Origin: Siphonodentalium dalli
Taxonomy: Eukaryota > Mollusca > Scaphopoda > Gadilida > Siphonodentaliidae
Length of the DNA stretch: 64,000 nucleotides
Direction: 5' to 3'
NCBI GenBank assembly: GCA_032622095.1
Contig: CP136067.1
Location: 200,472,052 to 200,536,051, forward strand
A program made the position numbers and the translations under genes. Positions 41,562-51,833 of this stretch are shown piece by piece. Numbering within the stretch: the first letter of the stretch is position 1; every line of letters starts with the position of its first letter. The notes under the pieces are model-generated. The model was not told where the DNA came from. It did not search any database and saw nothing but the letters and a program-made list of their open reading frames with translations.

Positions 41562-42454
41562 TAAAAGGTCAGCAGACCACAGTGTCCCCCGACAACATGG
41601 CAAGTCGATGCCGCTTTGTTAAAGAAATTTAAAAAAAATGTTGAAATTTTCTAAGTCGAAAAGGGTTAATAACTCCATAAATTTTTTTTTAGCTATATAG
41701 ATGTTGCAAATCACCAACATGTTAGGAACAATATCCCAAAGTTTCAAATCTCTACATTTAAAACTGTAGGAGGAGTTGATTACACCATGAAGGTACCCAA
41801 TCCCATCCAAAAGGCAAAAATGTTCCAAATTTTCTAAGTCGAAAACCCCCCAAAAATATGGAAAAAATGATATTTTTTATTAGCTATATAGATGTTGCAA
41901 ATCACCAACATGTTAGGAACAATATCCCAGAGTTTCAAATCTCTACATTTAAAACTGTAGGAGGAGTTGATTACACCATGAAGGTACCCAATCTCATCCA
42001 AAAGGCAAAAATGTTCCAAATTTTCTAAGTCGAAAACCCCCCAAAAATATGGAATAAATGATATTTTTTATTAGCTATATAGATGTTGCAAATCACCAAC
42101 ATGTTAGGAACAATATCCCAGAGTTTCAAATCTCTACATTTAAAACTGTAGGAGGAGTTGATTACACCATGAAGGTACCCAATCTCATCCAAAAGGCAAA
42201 AATGTTCCAAATTTTCTAAGTCGAAAACCCCCCAAAAAATGGAATAAATGATATTTTTGTTAGCTATATACATGTTGCAAATCACCAACATGTTAGGAAC
42301 AATATCCCAGAGTTTCAAATCTCTACGTTTAAAACTGTAGGAGGAGTTGATTACACCATGAAGGTACCCGATCTCGGACGCACGGACACACGGACGGACG
42401 GACGGACGGACGAGGGTCATTTCTATAGTCCTCCGACGGAAACGTCGGGGGACA
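41562..42454 (+). mobile_element. pearl/HINE-like non-autonomous element
   Basis: Inserted into family C 3' sequence; the empty site is at 20000-20012 (CTTAAAATTAATCAG). The ends carry GTGTCCCCCGAC near 41581 and its complement GTCGGGGGAC at 42445-42454. Inside are about four units of a 185-215-bp repeat (AAGTCGAAAACCCCCCAAAAATATGG ... GGAGGAGTTGATTACACC), followed by (CGGA)n at 42380-42410 and a short hairpin tail (TCCGACGGAAACGTCGG). Tandem core, tetranucleotide tract and short terminal hairpin match bivalve pearl-type elements, regarded as non-autonomous Helentron relatives. It has no coding capacity. Confidence 0.72.
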
Positions 42455-42586
42455 ATTAATCAGATAAGAATAAGTAGATGCCCTCATTATAGCTGGATAC
42501 ATGAGATAGCTAGTACCATGGTTGTTCTATCAACTAAAACCGACTTTAAAGTCTTCAACAAATAAACACTTAAGGTCTACTCTTAA
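42455..42586 (+). other. Family C 3' sequence with uninserted MITE site
   Basis: Continues the family C sequence (AATCAGATAAGAATAAGTAG ... CAAATAAACACTTAAGGTC). TTAA at 42546-42549 is the empty target of the MITE at 20077-20461. It ends at the 5' LTR of the second gypsy element. Confidence 0.8.
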
Positions 42587-42923
42587 ATATATCGCGGCAC
42601 TCTCTGGTGCCAGCACTTCCAGCCAGCCGTCGTTCAGACAACTCATAATTCATAACGCTCTTGTTTATAACTAGTGCTTGTTTTCCACTACCAATTGCCG
42701 TGACGTCTTGATATCTATGTTCTCAAATATATAAAGTAACATTGTATTAACCTCTACCTGACTTTGATTCAATTCCTCAGAAGTATAGAAGTGTGAAGCC
42801 GAAGTCTTATACTTCTGGTTTGGTGCACGCGAGTAGGATTCAAGAATTCTCAGGATAGGATCACAGACGAGGGATCTGAAGTTAGTGCATTTTTTACTTA
42901 TCAATTGGTTTTGATTGGTCATA

Positions 42924-43850
42924 ATGGCAGAACAATTGTACCATGAATTGGCGGGTTTTTCTACCCATCTGGCCACTAGATTGGAATCATTCACAGCAGC
43001 CATTGGGTCGCAAACACAGGCAATTGGTAGTCAGGTACAATCACTAGGAGTGCAGACGATAACAGGGCGCATTAAACAATTTGATGGTTCGAATCCCAAA
43101 CTTTTTAGAGAGTGGTTAAAAGATGTAGAAAAGACAGCGAAATTAATTGGGGCAGATGAGACAAAAAAAATAATGATAACATTTCAAACAAGTTCAGGCC
43201 CTGTGTCAGACTTTTTACAAAGGTATTTGGACAGCCACCTTCAGGCCACTTGGGCCAATATAAGGTCGGAGTTGTCTCTAAGATTCGCTGAGGTGACTGA
43301 CTCTCAGTATGCTTTTTCCATGCTGAGAAAAGTTCAGCAAAGATGAGGTGAAAATGCCCATGTCTTTGCCGTAAGGCTTCTGTCTTTAGCCGAGGCCACG
43401 TATGAGGATTTAAACGGGGACCTGTCGACAGTCGAAAAGCAGATTGTGGGCTTTTACTGTGATGGGTTAATAAACGACAGATTAAAAAGGAAAATAATGA
43501 GGGAAAACCCAACCACTCTAGCCAGGGCGGCTGAAACATGTATGAAAGAGGAAAATCTGCACAAAAGATTTAATCTAAGAACAAATCGTACTGAACGATT
43601 TGATTATGGCAGACCTCAACAGGAGGAAGCCATGGAGGTCGACCATTACCGGCCGGCCAAAGGTTTTCGCCCCAGGGAACCAATCCCACACTTTAGGCCA
43701 AGTCAAACTGGCCCAAATAATTATCGGTCGAGAACCCACGTAAATGAGGTCACCATAGAGGCAGAAAAAGAAACACGCCTGTTTCAAATGTGGATTAATC
43801 GGCCATCTGAAAAGAAATTGTAAGGCTGGCCACAGGAGATTTGCCCAAAG
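42924..43850 (+). pseudogene. gag: gag of the family E element
   Basis: The ATG at 42924 opens MAEQLYHELAGFSTHLATRL. The capsid-like region has FREWLKDVEKTAKLIG, VSDFLQRYLD and LRFAEVTDSQYAFSMLRKVQQ, parallel to the family A gag. An in-frame TGA at 43344-43346 interrupts it, and the same frame continues (FAVRLLSLAEATYEDL) to about 43790. A frameshift there moves the CCHC knuckle CFKCGLIGHLKRNC (CX2CX4HX4C, about 43780-43823) into the next frame. Function: particle assembly and RNA packaging. Two lesions; nothing suggests recoding at the TGA. Confidence 0.85.
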
Positions 43851-44488
43851 AGACCAGATTAAAAATTAGAGTTCCCTCCTTCGGAGATGGGGAGGAAACA
43901 CCAACATTTCAAATAAATTTACTTGGTTCACCTAACTCTTGTGTTTTATCGATTGGTAAAAATAAGTATCGGTCATTAGTTGATTCCGGTGCTGAAGTAT
44001 CACTTATTCATAAACGTGCTTTTGATAAACTTCAAGTCAAGCCACCTATCTCCAAAAAAAACTGTAAACCTTCAATCAGAAAATGGAGGACCCTTGAGTG
44101 TTGCTGGTGCAGCAAAATTAAATTTCAAATTGGGAAAACAAAATCTAGAGCATCAGATTAACGAGACAGCTATGACGACAGCTATGTCCCTCTTGAGGAC
44201 GATATTCATGTAGCCTCCCTATTAAAACTGAATAAGTCAGTTGTCATGAAACCCCAAACTATAAATGTTTGTTTTGCGCATGGCCAAATTGACCCAGGGA
44301 TTGCTAACACAACCATAATGGAAGTGGGCCATTGTGCCGAAAATGTCATTGCTATAGAGCCCGGATTATGTGTGGCCCATTCAATTCACTCAGTTGACAA
44401 TGTGAACAAAATCCCCATTGTCATCTTCAATCACACCAATAAAACATTTCAATTAAATCGTGGTATGGTCGTGTCCAGAGGAAATTAA
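43841..44488 (+). pseudogene. Aspartic protease region of family E pol
   Basis: KYRSLVDSGAEVSLI carries the DSGA catalytic motif of retropepsins (about 43978-43989). A shift at an A8 run near 44054 moves the frame, and part of the expected ILG segment is missing around 44160. Downstream (44246-44488) lies the protease-RT linker with KIPIVIFNHTNKTFQLNRG, comparable to LPVLIVNETDKFYKLKRG in family A. Confidence 0.82.
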
Positions 44489-45494
44489 CTCTGTGCAAGA
44501 AATTGGGGTCCCCATGGAAACAGACAATGGGGCTTCCCCAACACCTGTCATAGATTTCGAATCTATTAACGTTCCCATTGAATTTAAAGCTGAGCTGCTT
44601 CATGTGTTACACAAAAATGCGGACTTATTCGCAAACAAAGATATTGATTTGTCCCAAACTGATACCGTGGAAATGAAAGTCAATACGGGAAGCCATGCAC
44701 CCATCAAGTGCCATCCCTATCGAACTCCACTAACAAAACGTAAGATTGTCGAGGATGCCATTGAGGAAATGCTAAAGGCAGACATTATTAGACCCAGTTC
44801 TTCACCGTGGTCCTTTCCCGTCGTTATTGTGGACAAGCACCGGACAGACAAGAACAGATTTTGTGTCAATTTTCGCTGATTAAATTCTATCACCAAACCA
44901 ATAGCATACCCCCTCGCCCACATTGATGACATACTGGCACAACTGGGCCAGGGACAGTACTACAGTGCCGTCGATTTGAAATCTGGCTATTGGCAGGTCA
45001 AGGTTAACGAGACAGACAAAGAGAAATGTGCGTTTTGTTGCCACGCTGGTCTCTTCGAATTTAACGTCATGGCTTTTGGACTTTGTTCCGCTCCAGCGGT
45101 TTTTACTCAATTAATGGCCAAAGTGCTTGCAGGCTTGCAAAGCTTCTCAATCGCCTATTTGGACGACGTATTAATATTCTCTAAGTCAGCGGACTTACAC
45201 TTGAAACTTATCGAAATGGTATTCGATAGGCTTCGCCAGCATAAGTTGAAATTGAAACTAAAAAAGTGTAAATTTTTCCGCCAGGAAACTAAGTACCTGG
45301 GCTTTATCATAAATGCAAATGGCATAAAACCTGATATGGACAAGGTACAAGCTAACAGAACCTTGTCAAATCTCAAAAACGTTAAAGATGTTCGTTCATT
45401 CATGGGACTGTGTGGGTATTACAGAAGATTCTGTCCTAAGTTTTCTAAACTTGCCGAGCCATTAATTGCGCTTACAAAATTACTCCGATTGTGA
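44460..45494 (+). pseudogene. Reverse transcriptase of family E, truncated
   Basis: Begins with the linker (ELLHVLHKNADLFA), then the RT fingers (IKCHPYRTPLTKRKIVEDAI, IIRPSSSPWSFPVV). TGA at 44877-44879 follows FCVNFR, and the frame continues with LNSITKPIAYPLAHIDD. YYSAVDLKSGYWQV carries the first catalytic Asp and IAYLDDVLIFS the YxDD motif (about 45154-45186). Thumb-like LGFIINANGIKPD and MGLCGYYRRFCPKFSKLAEPLIALT follow, then homology ends abruptly at 45494. RNase H and integrase are absent. Confidence 0.9.
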
Positions 45495-46223
45495 TGGACA
45501 CTAACAATTCAAAAATGCAGATAACCCGACAGAGACGAGATATCCATGGAAACAAATGCCGAGCCGCGGATATTCACAACACTGGACAATACTCTCGCAT
45601 GGACATGCAAACTAGACAGGCCATTCAAATTGAATACCAGTCAATTCGGGGATTTAGTATGAAATCGATAAACACAACGTGGAGAAGATTACGCGGCGAA
45701 AGTTTTGTCAAGACAAGAACTTTTGTGACAATGGGAGTGATATAAGACTATCGCCCTGGCCTGGCCTGTGATTCATGGTCAGTCAGCTGTGCTCGGACTC
45801 TGTAATTGACTTTGATGTATAAGATTCACAATTGCATTAGCACACCGTGACAAGGGATTAAAAGCATTATCTTGAATCTATTCTGTTTTTTACCAATACA
45901 TTATTGTTGATCCAATTGAAATCCTAACCTTTTATGGTATTTCATAAAGCATTAGCCACATGCTCGTACCTAAGTAAGTCATTCTTATAATGCAACATAT
46001 ATCGCGGCACTCTATGGTGCCAGCACTTCCAGCCAGCCGTCGTTCAGACAACTTATAATTCCTAACGCTCTTGTTTATAACTAGTGCTTGTTTTCCACTA
46101 CCAATTGCCGTGACGTCTTGATATCTATATGTTCTCAAATATATAAAGTAACATTGTATTACCCTCTACCTGACTTTGATTCAATTCCTCAGAAGTATAG
46201 AAGTGTGAAGCCGAAGTCTTATA
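45495..46223 (+). other. Family E 3' noncoding region and 3' LTR
   Basis: 45495-45990 holds no recognisable domain. The 3' LTR (about 45991-46223) matches 42587-42811 with a few differences (TCTATGG for TCTCTGG, and an extra TA in TATCTATATGTTC). Confidence 0.78.
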
Positions 46224-46224
46224 C

Positions 46225-47205
46225 CACTCAGTCTCAGTCTGAGTTTTTTTTATTTATTTCCAAATGGAACAATCTGGCTTTTGGATGAGAACCAGCTGCC
46301 GCCTCCTATTCCATTAAATCCAATACATTTAGTGGACTGCCTGATAAAGCCACACAATTAAATCTCTATCGCTATATATCTGTAGTGGTTAAACTGGATC
46401 TGAAGTTATCGGATCCGAAGTCGATGCCGTTGAGTATGTGATTGCGGGGGTTGTTTATGCAGACGGGAAAGGTTAATATACCCGCGGATCCCTCGTGAAA
46501 ACACACAGGTAGTGAAAATAGATTTTTTTGGTTTGTTTATATCTCTTTGATACAACTGGCCTCGCGTGTATAAATATTGATAGTACACAGAATTATATCA
46601 CAGTAAAAAACCGAATTCCGCGAACACTCCTATCTTTATCGTGTGGCTGTAAGGTAGTGAAATTGTTTTAGGTTAAAAAAAAACACACACACACACACAC
46701 AGAAAAAGATGGTGTGTGAGGCAAACTTTAATATTCCAGATGCGAGGAATATATTCCAAATCACAGATGAGTTTGACGAAGTTGGTGATTTGCCACCAAC
46801 GGCAGTTGCCAGTCAAACCCTGGCAACGGTTGGCGAGTGGCAGGGTTCCTGGTTTTCGTGATCGTGCCACAACCGCTTGTTTTAGGGATAGTGGTAAACT
46901 TTACCACACTTTGCCCTGTTCATACTATAATAGTGAAGCCACCAGAAGGCGAGGAGCCCGAAGAGAATTGGGATTTAGAATTGGAGACCGAATGGTCTCA
47001 GATAAACCCCGTTTACTGGGCCACTCAGTCTCAGCCTGAGTCTTTTTTTTTATTTATTTCCAAATGGAGCCATCTGGCTTTTGGATGAGAACCATCTGCC
47101 GCCTCCTATTGCATTAAATCCAATACATTTAGTGGACTGCCTGATTCAGCCACACGATTAAATCTCTATCCCTATATATCTATCCTTGCAATAAATGAAA
47201 TAAAA
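46225..47205 (+). repeat. Family B repeats, tail fragment plus copy 2
   Basis: 46225-46370 is the 3' segment of one copy (CCACTCAGTCTCAGTCTGAG ... CAATACATTTAGTGGACTG). 46505-47205 is a fuller copy with leader, ORF and 3' segment. Between them is a ~130-bp unassigned stretch. Confidence 0.72.
46709..47088 (+). pseudogene. Small acidic protein, family B copy 2, frameshifted
   Basis: Starts MVCEANFNIPDARNIFQI after a leader of A and CA repeats. A base change and shift at about 46858 (SWFS then TGA) break it. The remaining homology runs in another frame from 46862 (IVPQPLV ... ENWDLELETEWSQINPVYW) to TAG/TGA near 47088. This copy shows TGG where copy 1 has its stop. Confidence 0.7.
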
Positions 47206-47675
47206 AAATAAACCCCATGTGTGAGGGTGTGTGCGTCTGTGTTATTCTTTGAAGCAGATAAATCCATATTTCTTTCGGGTTCCATAACATCAAGGGTTGT
47301 CTTTCGTCGTCCCAACAGTCTACGTCATAAAGCCACGATAAAACGAGATACATCATCAAAAGAAAAAAAAAAGAAACAAATCAACAATCTATATAAAAAT
47401 CAGATTTTTCTTCAATCGTTTCGGAATTTTCGATAACTCTGTAAACTTGTTAAAACTTTCTCTTTTGAATATCGATATCTGGTCATCAAAACCTCATATT
47501 AATTGGCTTGTTGGTCCGATCTAACTATTTTCTGGTGTATAAAAGTCGTACAGATGCTGGTTTTATGTTGTCAAATCGGATGGGACATCTTTAACGAAGT
47601 GATAAGAAAGACTACGATCTACCTTGAATATATTTAATTCAAATAATATAGTGATCATTTTATTGATTAAATGTT
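47206..47675 (+). other. Unassigned spacer
   Basis: No gene seen. An A-rich tract lies at about 47358-47378. Confidence 0.4.
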
Positions 47676-47824
47676 TGCTCTGGACATGGAACCATGACAC
47701 AGTTAAGATGCGAGACGATTTGGAGAGTTTGCTCTGGACATGGAACCATGACACAGGTAAGATGCAAGAGGATTTGGAGGTTTTGCTCTGGACATGGAAC
47801 CATGGAACAGGTAAGATGCGAGAC
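47676..47824 (+). repeat. 54-bp mini-array related to the satellite core
   Basis: Nearly three units of GCTCTGGACATGGAACCATG ... GTAAGATGCGAGACGATTTG GAGAGTTT. GATTTGGAG(G/A), TTGCTC and ATGGAACCATG occur in the same order and spacing as in the 144-bp satellite (GATGATTTGGAGGTATTGCTCATGATATGGAACCATG), but the ~90-bp remainder of the satellite unit is absent. Confidence 0.75.
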
Positions 47825-47840
47825 ACACACAGAGAAAAAA

Positions 47841-48112
47841 ATGGCGTGTGAGGCAAACTTTAATATTCCAGACGCGAGGAATATATTCCAAATCCCAGAT
47901 GAGTTTGACGAAGTTGGTGATTTGCCACCATCGGCAGTTGCCAGTCAAACCCTGGCAACGGTTGACGAGTGGCAGGGTTCCTGGTTTGCGTGATACGTGC
48001 CACAACCGCTTGTTCAAGGGATAGTGGTAAACTTTACTACACTTTGCCCTGTTCATACTATAATAGTGACGCCACCAGAAGGCGAGGAGCTTGAAGAGAA
48101 TAGGGATTTATA
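47841..48112 (+). pseudogene. Small acidic protein, family B copy 3, broken
   Basis: MACEANFNIPDARNIFQIPDE with the same downstream blocks. TGA at 47991-47993 follows SWFA, and a TAA interrupts the acidic tail. It is preceded by ACACACACAGAGAAAAAAA. Confidence 0.7.
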
Positions 48113-48904
48113 ATTGGAGACTGAATGGTCTCAGATAAACCCCGTTTACTGGGTCACTCAGTCTCAGTCTGCGTTTTTTTATTTATTTCCAAATGGAGCC
48201 ATCTGGCTTTTGGATGAGAACCAGCTGCCGCCTCCTATTCCATTAAAGAGGCTGAGTTAGTAAGATATCAAAGATATGGTGGTTCGAAGGATAAACTTTT
48301 ACGGAGAATAAATAGCGCCGTATATTTCCTACAAGGAGTGGAGCTGGATTTTGGAAAAGTGAACATTAAACTCTTATGACGCTCTTAAAAATATTCAAAG
48401 GAAAAACAACGAAAGATTGAAGAAAGATCTGAAAAGTCTGATGGGTTGAACGATGCAAATCTAAAACTGAAAATGATGACAGAAGATCCACAAAAGTGGG
48501 ATCAGACAGCTTTCGTAGCTGTTAGAGCTCGCCAACGGACGAAAAACCATCAGGACAAAAACCGATGGACGTAAATAGGGTTAAACCTAAAATCGTGCAG
48601 TTCATAAATTGGGCCATAAATATGAACCTTGCAGACTCCACCCAAGACAAAATCAACAAGTCCACACAATAATTGAAAGTAAACCTCCTCAACCGCCAAC
48701 TAAATTTTGTAAATGCTGTTGGAAATTAACGTATCATGATACAAATGAATGTTGGTATAAGAACAACTTATACGACTATGGCACTACCAACCCAAACTTG
48801 AATTAAACATCAATGCGTAAGGAGTTGGACCAGCATCAACTCAGAAAACAGAATCCCTCTTTAAACGAGAAATTCTAGTCTGCGACTCCTCTCGAAAGTA
48901 ACAA
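48113..48904 (+). pseudogene. gag remnant with an imperfect zinc knuckle
   Basis: 48113-48250 is the family B 3' segment. From about 48250 the sequence is a heavily broken gag-like region. 48609-48806 is open and contains FCKCCWKLTYHDTNECWYK, a knuckle-like CX2C...HX4C with five instead of four residues before the His. Upstream fragments (AFVAVRARQRTK) are gag-linker-like. The element family is not clear. Confidence 0.5.
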
Positions 48905-48906
48905 CT

Positions 48907-49229
48907 ATATTTCCCAGCTTAAAACGAGAGTACGACAGCACCAGCCAAGTACAGTAGAACTGGGGCGTCGGAATTTTGCTGAAGTCACATTCTCATGACC
49001 AACAGTTAGAAAATTAATATAGAGGTCATGGATTAATGTGAGAATGACAGGAACAGCACCATCCACCAGGGTACACATTAGTTTATCACACGAATACTTG
49101 ACATAAAGTACCCTGTTACCTAGTTTGAACTATCCTGCCTGCCAAAGATAGATGACTATTTTGACAGGTTCTGTGCCAACTCTGACACAGGATGGTTGGA
49201 ACTGGTATGTCTAAAATTTATTATAATAT
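48907..49229 (+). repeat. Family A LTR fragment
   Basis: Matches the LTR from ATATTTCCCAGCTTAAAA to GTCTAAAATTTATTATAAT. Both ends are truncated; no element body is attached. Confidence 0.85.
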
Positions 49230-49274
49230 AGTTACTATATACATGTAAAAGGATAACAAAGGCAATTAGATATA

Positions 49275-49487
49275 CAGTAATGCTCTAAGTAATCGACTCC
49301 TTAACCACAGCAGAATTATGGGTAACTTTTCAGGATTTAGTTGGAAATATGGCTTGTTGCCATTCATCGGAAGGCTCTCGTCGAGAGCTTTCCGATGAAT
49401 GCCAACAAGCCATATTTCCGACTAAATCCTGCAAAGTTACACATAATTCCGATGTGGTTAAGGGGTCGATTACTTAGAGCATTACTG
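49275..49487. mobile_element. Foldback MITE with mariner-like ends
   Basis: 213 bp made almost wholly of two inverted arms meeting at CTCTCGTCGAGAG. The ends are CAGTAATGCTCTAAGTAATC and its complement, with TA at 49273-49274 and 49488-49489. CAGT ends plus a TA duplication fit Tc1/mariner-type MITEs. A few mismatches separate the arms (for example GGAAATATGGCTTGTTG against CAACAAGCCATATTTCC). Confidence 0.82.
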
Positions 49488-49777
49488 TAACTAGACATAG
49501 CCTAATCCTAACCTGTGATATCACTCTATTCATTATTATGACACGACAAATTTCTGTCAAGATAAATAAAAGACGCTCGAATGGAGTTGAAGACAATTAA
49601 AACTAGAGATGGGCTTGTCCCAGATGGGACTGAGTAATACCCCCTTCCGTATTCAAAATGTTATTTGAGTGAAGTAGCCATTACCATATATTGGGCACTG
49701 AAATTATGTCAACAGGTATCCCTAACCTTAAACCTTCTAACCCTAACCACTAACCCTAATCATAACTCCACACAACA

Positions 49778-50352
49778 AAGTCAGACAGACATCATAATCG
49801 CAGGTGCACAGGTCCCCATGGTACTAAATATCAGTGCCAAGATTAAAAAACATTGACCTAAAAATGTAGAAATAAAAGCTCGGACAAAATTATGCATATT
49901 GCAAAACAAATTCTAAGTCGAAAAAGGGAGATAATTCCACCAAAAAATGTCGAACAGACGTCATAATCACAGGTTCCCATGGTACTAAATATCTGTGCCA
50001 AGTATTTAAAAAATTGACCTAAAAATGTACGAATAAAAGCTTGGACAAAATTATACATGTTGTGAAAATTTTCTAAGTCGAAAAAGGGGGGATAACTCCT
50101 CCAAAAAAGGTCCGACAGACGTCATAATCGCAGGTGCACAGATTCCCATGGTGGTTGATGTCTGTGCCAAGTTTCACGGAAATTTATCAAAAAACAACTG
50201 AGAAAAACTCCGGACAAATTTGTGTCCACGGACGGACGGACAGACGGATGGACAGACGGACAGACAGACGGACGAATGGGCAGACAGATGGACGGACGGA
50301 CAAGCTGATACCAGTATACCCCCCATAAGTCGTTGCGGGGGGGGGGGGTATA
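49778..50352 (+). mobile_element. Second pearl/HINE-like element
   Basis: About 2.5 units of a ~165-bp repeat (CAGACGTCATAATCGCAGGT ... TTCTAAGTCGAAAAAGGG), then a (GGAC)n-rich tract at 50229-50302 and a terminal hairpin-like ATACCCCCCATAAG / GCGGGGGGGGGGTAT. The layout is the same as 41562-42454, but the core sequence differs except for TTCTAAGTCGAAAA. Confidence 0.62.
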
Positions 50353-50509
50353 ATAAAACCAGTAAAACAGACAGACATGAGTTGTTTAACTTAACGAGCA
50401 TAAATAAACAATTCAAATATATAACGTGAGTTTCAGTGAAAACATGAATGGATGTACAGAATACTTAGAAGTTGTTACACGATTTGATGAAATATAAAAC
50501 ATTGGACAA

Positions 50510-50852
50510 TTTGGCAAGCATAACGCCCCTCGATTCTGTAATTCCAATAAGATGTTTATGTAATTATAATTGTGGAGATATTAGCTTTGATACTTGACCT
50601 CTGTCGTTACGGAAAATAGTTATGTCCCTCTTATGCAAAAATAAACACCGTAATAGGCGCCATATCGTCAGATTTGTGTCACAAGGTGTACGTGAAGATG
50701 CAGGTACCTTGAACAAAGAACCCTCCATCGCTTCAGCCATCCACTCCTAGAGCTCTCCAACGTACCAAAAATTCAACTAACTGAAAATGATATTGCCTCA
50801 TGGAACTACCAGAAATGATAACCACTGACGAAGCTTCCTCAACAGCCACCCT
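50510..50852 (+). pseudogene. env tail remnant, family C copy 3
   Basis: Matches 18655-19033: membrane-segment region, the CATAATAGGCGCCAT-type basic tail, and the Ser/Pro-rich end. Frames are broken repeatedly. The upstream part of env is absent. It leads directly into the SGNH-like gene, repeating the order seen in copy 1. Confidence 0.72.
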
Positions 50853-51488
50853 GTCCAAAATCAATGTTGTCATCTTCGAATCCAGCCATATTCAACGACT
50901 GGCTCAACATTTACTATCAACGGAGAAGAAGATGATGCTATACCTAACAACTTCCGCAGAGCATTGAACCTAGTCGACCCCAATGTTACAGTAACTATGT
51001 ATGGTATTAGTGGATTGCGACTCCACGGCCCACAAACATCAACCATCAGCCAACTACAACCACTACGTCCGTCCATAATAATAATAATGTGTGGAGGCAA
51101 TGACCTCTCCTCTAGATCAGTAGAAGATACTTACTATGACCTAACCCAACTAATCAACAAACTACAAGACCCAACTCCTACGAAAGTAATGGTCTGCGAG
51201 CTACTTCAGAGAAGAAAAGTGTGACTTCCAGGTCCAGAAAAGAAGATCAGTACTCGCAGTATCGATGTTAACCCATATAATGACTCTGTGCATCAATTCA
51301 ACCAATTACTTCGGAGCGGATTACCCAAAAATTTACCAGCAGCATACTACTGGCCGCTTCGAAGACTATCAACCTTCGTTGAGAAATCAGCCTTGAATCA
51401 TGATAAAGTTCACCTCAACGAAGAAGGAAATATCGGTCTAACCAAGAATATGAAGAATGCGATTGTGTTCATGTTAACCCATTCATAA
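50853..51488 (+). pseudogene. SGNH-hydrolase-like gene (family C, copy 3)
   Basis: Three parts lie in different frames. 50853-50945 holds block I (NVVIFESSHIQRL). 50964-51224 holds IMCGGND and the following DTYYDLTQLINKLQDP. 51288-51488 holds YYWPLRRLSTF and block V DKVHLNEEGN, ending at TAA 51486-51488. This copy has the most complete C-terminal frame. Serine of block I, Asn of block III and Asp/His of block V are present, but Gly and Asp of the usual GDS are replaced, as in copy 1. The breaks lie near 50945-50960 and 51225-51285. Confidence 0.72.
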
Positions 51489-51782
51489 TCATTTAGAACA
51501 GCTGGATCGGATCAAGAATTTAACCACTTGCGCTTGGGGATTCTTGAGTACGTGGTCACGTATGTCTCCGCCGAGACCTGGGCTTGTATCCCTTTCAGCT
51601 AAATCATGTTCATCAATAAGTGGGTAAGGCACCCACCAATAAATATCTGAACCCATCCATTGACCCACCGTAGCGACTGTTTGATCGTCTACAACGGGTG
51701 TAAGCGGTTCCTCAAACTCCTCTTCTGGGATAGCGAATATAGTCCTCTCTTCTTCACAATTAAAACTTGCATTACACAGCAT
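51489..51782 (-). pseudogene. Diverged small acidic protein, minus strand
   Basis: From ATG 51782 the protein begins MLCNASFNCEEERTIFAIP and has EEEFEEPLTPV, QTVATVGQWMGS and WWVPYPLI, a clear but diverged homologue of the family B protein. From about 51617 to the stop at 51489 the frame runs through antisense family C 3' sequence, so the native C-terminus has been replaced. An A20 tract lies directly before the ATG, echoing the A-rich leaders of the other copies. Confidence 0.55.
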
Positions 51783-51833
51783 TTTTTTTTTTTTTTTTTG
51801 GTGTTTACACCGATAGCCCTTCGACTTCCTCAT

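Larger units (their letters stand above)
42587..46223 (+). mobile_element. Second Ty3/gypsy element (family E), internally deleted
   Basis: LTR-like sequences at 42587-42811 and 45991-46223 share ATATATCGCGGCACTCT ... GAAGTCTTATA and a TATA-like AAATATATAAAG. A primer-binding site TGGTGCACGCGAGTAGGATT starts at 42821. The order is gag, protease, reverse transcriptase. RNase H, integrase and any env are missing; RT stops near 45494. No target duplication could be read because both flanks are other repeats. Confidence 0.85.

Noticed and set aside
41619-42420. Minus-strand frames repeating IGYLHGVINSSYSF
   Set aside because: They lie in the tandem core of the pearl/HINE-like element and carry no protein signature.
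50174-50416. Cys/Ser/Pro-rich minus-strand frame (SVCLSVCPSV repeats)
   Set aside because: Translation of the (GGAC)n tract.
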